A stretch of 64,000 nt of DNA from Luteimonas vadosa (GTDB lineage: Bacteria > Pseudomonadota > Gammaproteobacteria > Xanthomonadales > Xanthomonadaceae). The stretch is taken from contig NZ_BAABJY010000002.1 of assembly GCF_039543545.1 (NCBI RefSeq), forward strand, positions 806,001-870,000, in the 5' to 3' direction. Positions 51,965 through 60,565 of the stretch are shown here, one piece after another. Made by a program: the position numbers and the translations under genes. The notes beneath the pieces were generated by a model. It was not told the DNA's origin, made no database searches, and saw nothing but the letters and a program-made list of their open reading frames with translations. Position 1 is the stretch's first letter; each line of letters begins with the position of its first letter.

Positions 51965-53841
51965 AGGTCGTCCTTGGCGGCAGGTCGGGCACCCCCGGGG
52001 GCGGCCAGCCCATGTAGTGTGGCGTAAATCCGCTCGGCGAGCGCCTCGTTGATGCCTTCCACGTGCGCGATCTGTTGCGCCGCGGCGGCCTTGAGCCCGG
52101 CCAGGCCACCGAAATGCTTGAGCAGGCTGGCCCGGCGCCTTGGCCCGATCCCCGGGATGTCCTCCAGCCGGCTGGTGTTCCTGGCTTTCTGGCGGCGGCC
52201 CCGGTGGCCGGTGATCGCGAAGCGATGGGCTTCGTCGCGCACCTGCTGGATCAGCTGCAGGCCAGGGGAGGCCGCGCCCGGGCGCAGTTCGCGCCCGCCC
52301 GGGAGCAGCAGCGTCTCCTGGCCGGGCTTCCGGGCCTCGCCCTTGGAGACCCCCACCAGGTAGACGCCGGACAGACCGAGGTCGTCCAGCACGGCGCGGG
52401 CCTGCGCGACCTGCCCCGCCCCGCCGTCGATCAGCAGGACGTCGGGAAGGACCCCGTCGCTCTCGACGGCGCGCCGGAAGCGACGATCCAGCGCCTGCCG
52501 CATCGCCGCGTAGTCGTCGCCGGGCTCGATCCCTGCGATGTTGTAGCGCCGATACTGCGCTCGCACGGGCCCCTCGGCGTCGAACACCACGCAGGACGCC
52601 ACCGTGGCCTCGCCCATGGTGTGGCTGATGTCGAAGCACTCGATGCGCTGGGCCGGCTCGGGCAGGCCCAGCATCGCGGCCAGCGACTCCGCGCGCGCGC
52701 CTTGGGCCGCCTGGCTGTCGATCTCGGTCGCCAGCGCCAGTTGGGCGTTTCGACGGGCCAGGTCCAGGTAGCCTGCGCGGTTGCCGCGCACGCGCGTCTT
52801 GATCTCGACACGGCGCCCGGCCGTTTCGCTGAGCACGCCTTGCAGCAATTCGAGGTCGTCGATGGCGTGTTCGAGCACGATCTCACGGGGCGCGGGTTGC
52901 TCGGCGTAGTACTGCGACACGAATGCGGACAGCACCTCCTCCGGGGCTTCCGCGCCGTTGGTTTTGGGGAAAAACGACCGCGTCCCCAGGTTGCGGCCGC
53001 TCCGGAACGACAACAGCACGACGCAGGCATGCGGCCCCTGTATGGCGCAGGCGAGGACGTCCATGTCCGTCGATGCGTTGTCGACGCCATGGCGCGCCTG
53101 CAGCGACCGGAGCGCGGCGACGAGGTCCCGCAAGCGTGCCGCTTCCTCGAAGTCCAGGCGTCCGCTCGCTGCGGCCATGGCCGCGTCCAGCTCTTCGGTC
53201 AGGGCATCGCCATGTCCTTCGAGAAACAGGCCTACCCGGCGCACCGCATCTGCGTAGTCCCGTGCCTGTACCAGCCCGACGCACGGCGCGCTGCAGCGAC
53301 CGATCTGGTACTGGAGGCAGGGACGCGAACGGTTGCGGAACACGCTGTCCTCGCAGCTGCGCAGCTTGAACAGCTTGTGGGCCAGGTTCAGCGTCTCGCG
53401 GACCGGGCCGACCCCGGGGTACGGGCCGAAATAGCGCCCCGGCAGGCTGCGCGGACCCCGGTGCATGGCGATGCGCGGCCATGCCTCCTGCGTCAGCAGC
53501 ACGTAGGGATAACTCTTGTCGTCGCGCAGCAGGACGTTGTATCGCGGCCGCAACGACTTGATGAGCTGGTTCTCCAGCAGCAGGGCCTCGGCCTCGCTGC
53601 GGGTCACCGTCACTTCCATCCGGGCGACCTGCGCCAGCATCGCCGCGATCCGCGCGGACTTCGGCGACGCGCTGAAGTAACTGGCGACGCGCTTCTTCAG
53701 CGCCCCCGCCTTGCCCACGTACAGCAGGCTGCCGTCCGCCGCGAGCATGCGATAGACGCCCGGCGCCGTGCTCAGCTCGCTGGCGTAGGCCTTGCCGTCG
53801 AATGCAGGCCCTTGTCGTCGTGGCCTGGCCGCCGCGGTCAT
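51961..53841 (-). CDS. uvrC: UvrABC excinuclease subunit C
   Basis: 626 residues. Makes both incisions in nucleotide excision repair. GIY-YIG nuclease domain (near 28-100; GVYRMLAADGSLLYVGKA), four-Cys region (CLQYQIGRCSAPCVG near 165-180), UVR motif (LEEAARLRD-type, near 225), RNase H-like C-terminal nuclease (ECFDISHTMGEATVASCVVF) and helix-hairpin-helix at the end (LEDIPGIGPRRRASLLKHF). Overlaps the NHL gene by ATGA and pgsA by TTGA, so three genes are translationally chained. Confidence 0.96.
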
Positions 53842-55271
53842 TCGCCTATCGGGACGTGGTGCAGCGCACCGGAATGGATGTCCAGGCGCAACACGGCATG
53901 GGCTTGGGTATCGGCGATCCAGACCATGCCGTCCGCGACCACCAGGGCCGAGGGAGCATGCAGGCGCTGGGGAAGCTGGAACGTCGTCAGCTCCCCGCCG
54001 CCGAGGCGCAGGGTGCGCAGGATGTCGTTGCCGCTGTCGGCGATCCAGAGGGTCGGCGAGTCCGGATCGAGGGCGATCGCCTGCGGATGCTGCAGCAGCG
54101 CATCGGTCCGCTTGCCGTCGACCTGGCCGAATTCCCACAAGCCGTGTCCAAGCAGGGTGGTGACCTTGCCGCTGCGGCCGTTCACGCTGCGGATCGCGGA
54201 TCCCGCGGCATCGCAGACGTAGACCATCTGCTGGACGCAGGCGAGGGACGCCGGCTCGGCGAACGACGCCTCGGCGCCCGTGCCGTCGAGGACCGCCAGG
54301 TCGCCTGAACCGGCTAGCAGCTCGAGGCTCGAATTGGTCAGGTCGTATTTCCAGACCCGGTTGTCGCCCCGCGTGGCGATGTACAGCGCCGCGGTCGTCG
54401 ACGCCACTGCCGAGGGCTGGTCCAGCGCGACGGAACGCGGATCCGTGATCGGACCCTCGACCGCCTGGCCGGGCCAACCGGCGCCGCACAGGGTTTCCAC
54501 GTCGCCGGTGCGCAGCTGGATCCGCCGCACGGCGTGATTGCCCGTGTCCGCGACGTAGAGGTAGTCCCGTTGCACGCAGAGGCCCTGGGGCCGGCTAAAG
54601 GCCGCCAGTTCCATCGGGCCATCGATCAGTCCGGAGCCGCCGCTGCCGAACTGCCGGATCACCCGGCCGACGGGATCGCACTCAAGGATCCGGTCGTGGC
54701 CGCTGTCGCTGACGTAGAGGTAGTTTCCTCCGAAGGCCAGCCCGGAGGGGAACCGGAGCGGCAGCACGGGCTCGTCCTGGCGACGGAACTCGATCCGCTC
54801 GAGGTTGCGCGACTTCGGCACGAGCTCGTCCTGCAAGGCACCGACCCGGGCGTCCAGTTCACGGACCGGCATGTCGCCGGCGATCCGCTCGCGGATGTTG
54901 CCTTCGCCATCGATCAGCACCAGCGTCGGCCAGGCATCGATGCCGTAGTGCTGCCACAGCGTCCAGTCGGCATCGTGGGCGATCGGGAAGTCGAGCTTGA
55001 GCTGGTTGAAGGACTTCCCGGCACGCCTGGGGTCGCGCTCGTGCTCGAACTTGGGCACGTGCACGGCGAGGACGTTCAAGCGCTCACCATGGCGCGCGCG
55101 CAACTTGGCAAGGTCCGAGAGCCGCTGCTGGGACCAGGCGGAACCGGCGTTGACGAAGGCCAGTACGCTGACCTTTCCCCGCAATTGCGCCATCTGCAGG
55201 GGAGCTGCCAGGTTGATCCAGTCCAGTGACGGCGGGAATTCTGGGGCGGGCGTTGCGTCCATGGTGTCCAT
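53838..55271 (-). CDS. Thioredoxin-like NHL-repeat protein, no redox cysteines
   Basis: 477 residues, no signal peptide. Residues about 10-150 form a thioredoxin-like domain (GKVSVLAFVNAGSAWSQQRL, HYGIDAWPTLVLIDGEG) where the active-site CxxC is replaced by NAGSAWSQ, so it cannot do dithiol chemistry there. Residues about 170-470 hold five or six NHL beta-propeller repeats (FPSGLAFGGNYLYVSDSGHDRI; RPQGLCVQRDYLYVADTGNHAVRR; HPQAIALDPDSPTLWIADSGND). The architecture matches NHLRC2-like proteins; function in bacteria is unknown. Gap of 27 bases after the phosphatase gene has CATAAT (-10-like), and ATGA overlap couples it to uvrC. Confidence 0.88.
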   Translation of the reverse strand: MDTMDATPAPEFPPSLDWINLAAPLQMAQLRGKVSVLAFVNAGSAWSQQRLSDLAKLRARHGERLNVLAVHVPKFEHERDPRRAGKSFNQLKLDFPIAHDADWTLWQHYGIDAWPTLVLIDGEGNIRERIAGDMPVRELDARVGALQDELVPKSRNLERIEFRRQDEPVLPLRFPSGLAFGGNYLYVSDSGHDRILECDPVGRVIRQFGSGGSGLIDGPMELAAFSRPQGLCVQRDYLYVADTGNHAVRRIQLRTGDVETLCGAGWPGQAVEGPITDPRSVALDQPSAVASTTAALYIATRGDNRVWKYDLTNSSLELLAGSGDLAVLDGTGAEASFAEPASLACVQQMVYVCDAAGSAIRSVNGRSGKVTTLLGHGLWEFGQVDGKRTDALLQHPQAIALDPDSPTLWIADSGNDILRTLRLGGGELTTFQLPQRLHAPSALVVADGMVWIADTQAHAVLRLDIHSGALHHVPIGE

Positions 55272-55298
55272 TGGGCCTGCAATGCCCCGATTATGCCG

Positions 55299-55787
55299 TC
55301 AAACCGGCTTTCCGTTGCCCGAGAGCCGGTCGACGATAGCCTCGGCGGCGGCATCGACCAGCGTCCAGGCGTGCTCGAAGTCGCTTTTCCCGCCGCTGTA
55401 AGGGTCCGGGATTTCCGCCGCGTGGCCCTGCCCGGCCCACGCCAGCATCAGCACCGGCCTGGCCGCGCAGGCCGACGGCATCCGGGCCTGGACATCGCGC
55501 AGGTTGGCGCGATCGGCGCACAGGATCAGGTCGAACGCCTCGAAATCTGCGGGCCGCAGCTGGCGCGCACGCAGACCGGAGATGTCGACGCCGTGCCGCG
55601 CGGCGGTGCCGATCGCACGCGCATCCGGCGGATCGCCTGCATGCCACCCGCCCGTCCCCACCGAATCCACTTCGACCCGGTCCGACAGCCCTGCCGCGTC
55701 GATCCGCGCCCGCAACGCACCTTCCGCCATCGGCGAACGGCAGATGTTGCCCAGGCAGACGACCAGCAAGCGCGTCTTCGCGCTCAC
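55299..55787 (-). CDS. Low molecular weight protein-tyrosine phosphatase
   Basis: 162 residues. The C-x5-R phosphate loop CLGNICRS (10-17) and the catalytic Asp in the DPYSGG loop (near 130) are intact. Relatives in gram-negatives control capsule and exopolysaccharide kinases. No tyrosine kinase gene is near. GTG 55787 overlaps the kdsB stop (GTGA), so it is cotranslated with a lipid A gene. An in-frame ATG is lacking near this N-terminus. Confidence 0.93.
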   Translation of the reverse strand: MSAKTRLLVVCLGNICRSPMAEGALRARIDAAGLSDRVEVDSVGTGGWHAGDPPDARAIGTAARHGVDISGLRARQLRPADFEAFDLILCADRANLRDVQARMPSACAARPVLMLAWAGQGHAAEIPDPYSGGKSDFEHAWTLVDAAAEAIVDRLSGNGKPV

Positions 55788-56554
55788 GCCCCGCCCGCCA
55801 GCCAGCGTTCGGCGCGCTCGAGGTCCCCGGGGGTGTCGATGCCGGCCGGAAAGGGCTCCGGGGCCATCGCGACGCAGATCCGGAAGCCGTGCTCGAGCGC
55901 CCGCAACTGTTCCAGCGACTCGATCGTCTCCAGCGGCGTTTGCGGCAATGCGGCGAAGCGTTTCAGGAAACCGCATCGATAGGCATAAATCCCGATGTGG
56001 CGCAGCCATGGGCCGCCTTCGGGCAGCCGGGTCCGATCCTCGGCGAAACCGTCGCGCGCCCATGGCAACGGGGCCCGGCTGAAATACAGGGCGTCGCCAT
56101 TCCCGGCTCGGACCAGCTTGACCACGTTGGGATCGAACAGGCTCGCCGCATCCTCCAGCGGCGCGGCGAGCGTACCCATGTCCGCTCCGGACGATGCCAG
56201 CGCAGCCGCCACGGCGCGGATGCCCGAGGCGGGCGCGAACGGCTCGTCTCCCTGCAGGTTGACCACGAGCGTGTCGTCGCTCCAGCCGGCGATCGAGGCA
56301 CATTCGGCCAGGCGGTCGCTACCCGAGGCATGCGATGCGGAGGTCATCGCCACACGCACCCCCGTCTCCTGGAGCGCATCCGCGATGCGCGGGTCGTCCG
56401 CAGCCACCCAGACCTCGCGCGCACCGGCCTGCTGCGCGCGACGCACGACGTGCAGGACCAGCGGCTCGCCGGCGAGCAGGCGCAAAGGCTTGCCCGGCAG
56501 GCGCGTGGCCCCGAATCGGGCAGGAATGGCGACCACGAAATCCGGAGTGTTCAT
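55784..56554 (-). CDS. kdsB: 3-deoxy-manno-octulosonate cytidylyltransferase
   Basis: 256 residues. Activates Kdo to CMP-Kdo for the lipopolysaccharide inner core. Signature VAIPARFGATRLPGKPL (8-24), with catalytic SDRLAE near 80 and VNLQGDEP near 98, both expected for the family. ATG 56554 lies six bases after TAGAAT, so the mRNA may be leaderless, although lpxK is only 90 bases upstream on the same strand. Confidence 0.96.
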   Translation of the reverse strand: MNTPDFVVAIPARFGATRLPGKPLRLLAGEPLVLHVVRRAQQAGAREVWVAADDPRIADALQETGVRVAMTSASHASGSDRLAECASIAGWSDDTLVVNLQGDEPFAPASGIRAVAAALASSGADMGTLAAPLEDAASLFDPNVVKLVRAGNGDALYFSRAPLPWARDGFAEDRTRLPEGGPWLRHIGIYAYRCGFLKRFAALPQTPLETIESLEQLRALEHGFRICVAMAPEPFPAGIDTPGDLERAERWLAGGA

Positions 56555-56560
56555 GGCTCG

Positions 56561-56566
56561 ATTCTA
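56561..56566 (-). promoter_or_regulatory. -10 element of kdsB (leaderless type)
   Basis: TAGAAT on the minus strand six bases before the kdsB ATG, so RNA would begin at the start codon. No consensus -35. It would give kdsB, the phosphatase, and possibly downstream genes their own promoter inside the lipid A block. Confidence 0.4.
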
Positions 56567-56644
56567 GCCGCGTGCCGGCGCGGTGCCCGGGGCAACCTGA
56601 TCGGCAGGCAGGCCTGCGTGCCGGGCACGGGTCCGCCGGGTGCG

Positions 56645-57673
56645 CTACGCGGGTCCGGTGCGCGAACGCGCCAGGCGGTCCAGCAAGGCAACCCAGAACG
56701 CCTCGGGCAACCTGGCCTGCACCGGGACGGCGAAATACCGGTCCGTGGCGAAATCCCCGCACTTGACCGCGTCCTTCTCGGTCATCAGCACCGGCAGGTC
56801 GCTGCCGAAGCTGAGGTCCCCCGGCCCGTAGGCGTGGTGGTCGGGAAAGGCATGCGGCACCACCGCGATGCCGATCGAACGCAGCATGGTGAAGAACTTT
56901 TCCGGGTCGCCGATCCCGGCGACCGCGTGCACGCGCTGGCCAGCGAACGAGGACAGGGGGCGCGGGCGCCCACCCTGCATCGGAAGGGCGTCGGCGCATT
57001 CAAGGCGCATCGGCCACTCCCCGAATCCGGCCGTCGCTTCCTGCGCTTCCCCGCCGTGGCCCGCGCCCAGGTTCACCACCCGGAAGTCGCAAACGGCGGC
57101 CCGCTCGACCGGCTCGCGCAGGGGACCTGCGGGGAGCAGGCGCCCGTTGCCATGGCGGCGGCGTCCGTCGAGGACTTCGATTTCGACGTCCCGGGCCAGG
57201 CGCGCGTGCTGCAGGCCGTCGTCGCAGACCACGATGTCGCAGCCCTGCTCCACCAGCGCCCGCGCAGCGGCCACGCGATCGACGTCGACCCGGACGCTGG
57301 CCCCGGTCCGCCTGGCGATCAGCACGGGTTCGTCGCCACCGTCGGCCGGGTCGGTGTCGCGCTCCACCCAGCGCGGGCTGCCGGAACCTTCGCGGCCGTA
57401 GCCCCTGCTCGCGACCCCGGGCGTCCAGCCCGCCTGGCGCAAGCGCTCGACCACGGCGATCACCACCGGCGTCTTCCCGGTGCCCCCGGCGACCAGGTTG
57501 CCCACCACCACGACCGGCGCTCCCACGCGTAAGCGCCGCAGGAGCCCGGCGCGGTACATCGTCGCCCGCAGCGCCACGGCGCGACCGTAGAGCACGGACA
57601 GCAATCGCGCATGCCAGGGAGGCGATCCTTCGCCGTACCAGTAAGCCGGCTGCCCGCTGGCCGGCCCCTTCAT
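56645..57673 (-). CDS. lpxK: Tetraacyldisaccharide 4'-kinase
   Basis: 342 residues. Phosphorylates lipid A precursor at the 4' position at the inner membrane. P-loop GNLVAGGTGKTP (58-69), family motifs GRRRHGNGRLLPAGPLREP and VLMTEKDAVKC. Overlaps the msbA stop by ATGA. It ends 90 bases before kdsB; no Trm112-like (ycaR) gene is present in the gap. Confidence 0.96.
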   Translation of the reverse strand: MKGPASGQPAYWYGEGSPPWHARLLSVLYGRAVALRATMYRAGLLRRLRVGAPVVVVGNLVAGGTGKTPVVIAVVERLRQAGWTPGVASRGYGREGSGSPRWVERDTDPADGGDEPVLIARRTGASVRVDVDRVAAARALVEQGCDIVVCDDGLQHARLARDVEIEVLDGRRRHGNGRLLPAGPLREPVERAAVCDFRVVNLGAGHGGEAQEATAGFGEWPMRLECADALPMQGGRPRPLSSFAGQRVHAVAGIGDPEKFFTMLRSIGIAVVPHAFPDHHAYGPGDLSFGSDLPVLMTEKDAVKCGDFATDRYFAVPVQARLPEAFWVALLDRLARSRTGPA

Positions 57674-59424
57674 TCCGCCGACGACTCGCGGAACTGCATG
57701 CCGTGCAGGTGGGCGTAAAGCCCTCCCTGCCGCAACAAATCGGCGTGCGTCCCCTGTTCGACCAGCTTGCCGTGGTCGAGGACGAGCACTTGGTCGGCAT
57801 GCTCGATGGTGGACAGGCGATGCGCGATGACCAGCGTCGTCCGCTCCGGCATCAGCTTGTCGAGCGCGTCCTGGACCAATCGTTCCGATTCGGTGTCCAG
57901 CGCCGCGGTGGCCTCGTCCAGGATGAGGATGGGTGCGTCGCGCAGGATGGCGCGCGCGATGGCGAGGCGCTGGCGCTGGCCGCCCGAAAGCAGGGAGCCG
58001 TTCTCGCCGATCGGGGTCTCGAACTGGCGCGGCAGGCGCTCGATGAACTCCAGGGCATTGGCTGCCTCGGCCGCGGCCCGTAGCTGTTCCGGCGTGGCGT
58101 CGCTGGCGTACGCGATGTTGGTGGCCACGGTGTCGTCGAACAGCATGACCCGTTGCCCGACCAGCGCGATCTGGCGGCGCAGGTCGGCCAGGCGGTAATC
58201 CTCCAGCGCCATCCCGTCCAGGGTGATGCGGCCGGCACTGGGCTGGTAGAAGCGCGGCACCAATCGCACCAGGCTCGTCTTGCCGCTGCCGGACCGGCCG
58301 ACGATCGCCGTCACCGTCCCCGGACGCGCGCTGAAGCTGATGTCGTCCAGGGCCAGTCGATCCGGATCGCGCTCGTAACGCAGGGTGACGTGCTCGAACA
58401 CCAGCTCGCCGCGCGCGCGCGCAAGCGGCACGCGTCCATGGTCGGCCTCCTCCTGGCTGTCGAGGATCGAGAACAGCCGCTCGGCCGCCGCCACGCCGCG
58501 TCCGATGATCGCCTGCACGCTGGTGATCCGGCGCAACGACGGGATGATCCCCATCATCGCGGTCATCAGCTTCACGAACTCCCCGGCATCGATGCGGCCC
58601 TGCAGCGCCTCGCGCGTCGCCACCCAGACGATCGCCGCCAATGCGAAGGCGGCGAGCGTCTGCACCATCGCCGAAGCGCCGGCGCGGGTGGTCTCGACCT
58701 TCATGTTCAGCCGCAGCATGCGGTTGGCGAGCGTCGAATAGCGGCTGCGCTCGAAGTCCTGCGCGCCGTGCACCTTGACGTCCTGCTGCGCCGCCAGCGA
58801 CTGTTCGGCCGATTGCGCCAGCCCACCCATGCCGTCCTGGATGCCGCGGCTGATGCGGCGGTAGCGCTTGCCCACGTACCAGACGATGACGCCGATCAGC
58901 GGCGAGATCAGCAGCATCGCCAGGCTGACCTTGACGCTGGTCAGCAGCATCAGCGCCAGCAGGTACACGATCGTCAGGCCATCGGTGACCATGATCTTGA
59001 GCGCATCCGTGCTGGCCTGCATCACCTGTTCGGTGTCGAAATTGAGCCGGCTGACCATGGCCGGCACCGATTCTGTGTCGTAGTGCGTGCTGGGCAGGCG
59101 CAGGAACTTGCCGAGCACCTGCTCGCGCAGGTCTCGCACCACGCTTCGACCGGCGCGTGCCATGCCGTAGTCGGTGACGAACGAAGCCACGCCGCGCATC
59201 AGGAACAGGCCGACGATGGCCAGCGGCAGGAAAACGGCCATCTCGGGCTTGGGATCGACGAACCCGTCGTTGACCAGCGGCTGCATCAGCTGGACGAAGA
59301 TGCCGTTGGCGATCGCCTCGACGACCATCGCCGCCGTCGCCAGCGCCAGCAACGGCCAATAGCGCCAGGAATGGCCGAGCAGGCGCCGGTAGATCGGCCA
59401 CGCCGCGGGGCGCTGGTCGCTCAC
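57670..59424 (-). CDS. msbA: Lipid A export ABC transporter MsbA
   Basis: 584 residues. Homodimeric flippase for lipid A-core. Six membrane segments (1-320), then the ATPase with Walker A GRSGSGKTS (near 378), signature LSGGQRQRLAIARA (near 480) and Walker B ILILDEATAALD. Overlaps the exbD and lpxK genes by four bases on each side, so translational coupling runs across the unit. Confidence 0.96.
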   Translation of the reverse strand: MSDQRPAAWPIYRRLLGHSWRYWPLLALATAAMVVEAIANGIFVQLMQPLVNDGFVDPKPEMAVFLPLAIVGLFLMRGVASFVTDYGMARAGRSVVRDLREQVLGKFLRLPSTHYDTESVPAMVSRLNFDTEQVMQASTDALKIMVTDGLTIVYLLALMLLTSVKVSLAMLLISPLIGVIVWYVGKRYRRISRGIQDGMGGLAQSAEQSLAAQQDVKVHGAQDFERSRYSTLANRMLRLNMKVETTRAGASAMVQTLAAFALAAIVWVATREALQGRIDAGEFVKLMTAMMGIIPSLRRITSVQAIIGRGVAAAERLFSILDSQEEADHGRVPLARARGELVFEHVTLRYERDPDRLALDDISFSARPGTVTAIVGRSGSGKTSLVRLVPRFYQPSAGRITLDGMALEDYRLADLRRQIALVGQRVMLFDDTVATNIAYASDATPEQLRAAAEAANALEFIERLPRQFETPIGENGSLLSGGQRQRLAIARAILRDAPILILDEATAALDTESERLVQDALDKLMPERTTLVIAHRLSTIEHADQVLVLDHGKLVEQGTHADLLRQGGLYAHLHGMQFRESSAE

Positions 59425-59873
59425 CGGGCGTCGTTCCCCGCGCCCGCCGTGCCATCGGCGGCCTCGGGCGCGGTGGCGATGGAAATCCGCTGGAAGCCCA
59501 ACTGGCCCAGGGCTTCGAGCGCGGTCACCACGGCCTGGTGCGGCGTGCGGGCGTCGGCTCGCAGCAGCACCGGCCGGTCGCGATCGTCACCGGCCACTTC
59601 GGCGATGGTGCGCTTGAGCGACTCCACGTCGGTGCGCAGTGCCTCGCGGTCATCCACGAAGTAGCGGCCCTCGGCATTCACCAGCACGCTCAGCGCCCGC
59701 GACTCCGTCTCGTTGGGCTGGCCGTCGGCGCGGGGAAGCTCGAGCTTGAGCACCGATCGCGCATCGAAGGTGGTCGTGATCACGAAGAAGATGATCAGCA
59801 CCAGGATCACGTCGATCAACGGCACGAGGTTGATCTCGGGGTTGTCCTCGGCACGGCGGTCGCGGATCCGCAT
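59421..59873 (-). CDS. exbD: ExbD/TolR family energy-transducing protein
   Basis: 150 residues. One membrane segment (about 19-37, LVPLIDVILVLIIFFVITT) with the proton-carrying Asp24 in VPLIDV, then a periplasmic domain. With ExbB it uses the proton gradient to power TonB or a related system. ATG 59873 follows exbB by 11 bases, and the gene overlaps msbA by four. Xanthomonads often have several exbBD pairs, so this one may be specialised. Confidence 0.92.
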   Translation of the reverse strand: MRIRDRRAEDNPEINLVPLIDVILVLIIFFVITTTFDARSVLKLELPRADGQPNETESRALSVLVNAEGRYFVDDREALRTDVESLKRTIAEVAGDDRDRPVLLRADARTPHQAVVTALEALGQLGFQRISIATAPEAADGTAGAGNDAR

Positions 59874-59884
59874 CGGTCGGGGGC

Positions 59885-60538
59885 TCAGGCCTGGTGCTCG
59901 TCGACCGCGGACGCCACCGCGGCCGCCGCGCGACGCGCTCGGGGATCGATCACGTCCATCAGCTGGATCGCCTCGTGTTCCATGTCGACGATGTAGCCGT
60001 CGATCCGGGCGCGGAAGTAGCGGTGGGCCCACAGCGCGGGGACCGCCACGATCATGCCGGTCGCCGCGCAGACCAGGGCCTTGCCGATGCCTCCGGCAAG
60101 CTGGTTGACGTCGCCGACCCCGTGGTCCATGACGCCGAGGAACATCTGGATCATGCCGACCACGGTGCCGAACAGGCCCAGCAACGGACCGGCGGCGGCG
60201 ATGGTGCCCAGCGCGTTCAGGAAGCGCTCCATGCGATGGGCGATATGGCGACCCACGTCCTCGACCCGCTCGCGGATCTCGTCCCGCGGGCGACTGCGCA
60301 CGTCCAAAGCCGAAGCCAGCAGTGCGCCCAAGGGGGAGTTGGCGCGGAGCGAATTGATGTGCGTCGGGTCGAGTTTCCCGCGGGCGGCCCACTCGCGTAC
60401 CTCGCGGCCCAGCCCGGGCGGCAGCACGACCTTGCGGCGCAGGGTCCACAGCCGTTCGACGATGATGGCCAGCCCCAGCGCCGACAGCAGCAGCAGCGGG
60501 ATCATCGGCCAGCCGCCCGCCTTCACCAGTTCCAGCAC
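59885..60538 (-). CDS. exbB: ExbB/TolQ family proton channel protein
   Basis: 217 residues, three membrane segments (about 10-30, 108-130, 150-175). Conserved GTIAAAGPLLGLFGTVVGMIQMF is a MotA/TolQ/ExbB motif. The start is GTG 60538 (GTGCTGGAACTG); an ATG seven bases upstream is out of frame. It starts 27 bases after the comEC stop, so the two are likely cotranscribed. Confidence 0.92.
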   Translation of the reverse strand: MLELVKAGGWPMIPLLLLSALGLAIIVERLWTLRRKVVLPPGLGREVREWAARGKLDPTHINSLRANSPLGALLASALDVRSRPRDEIRERVEDVGRHIAHRMERFLNALGTIAAAGPLLGLFGTVVGMIQMFLGVMDHGVGDVNQLAGGIGKALVCAATGMIVAVPALWAHRYFRARIDGYIVDMEHEAIQLMDVIDPRARRAAAAVASAVDEHQA

Positions 60539-60565
60539 GTGTCATCCCCCGGCGCATGGGCCAGT

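Noticed and set aside
56555..56644. A Trm112-like (ycaR) gene between lpxK and kdsB, as in enterics
   Set aside because: The gap is 90 bases and holds no such reading frame.
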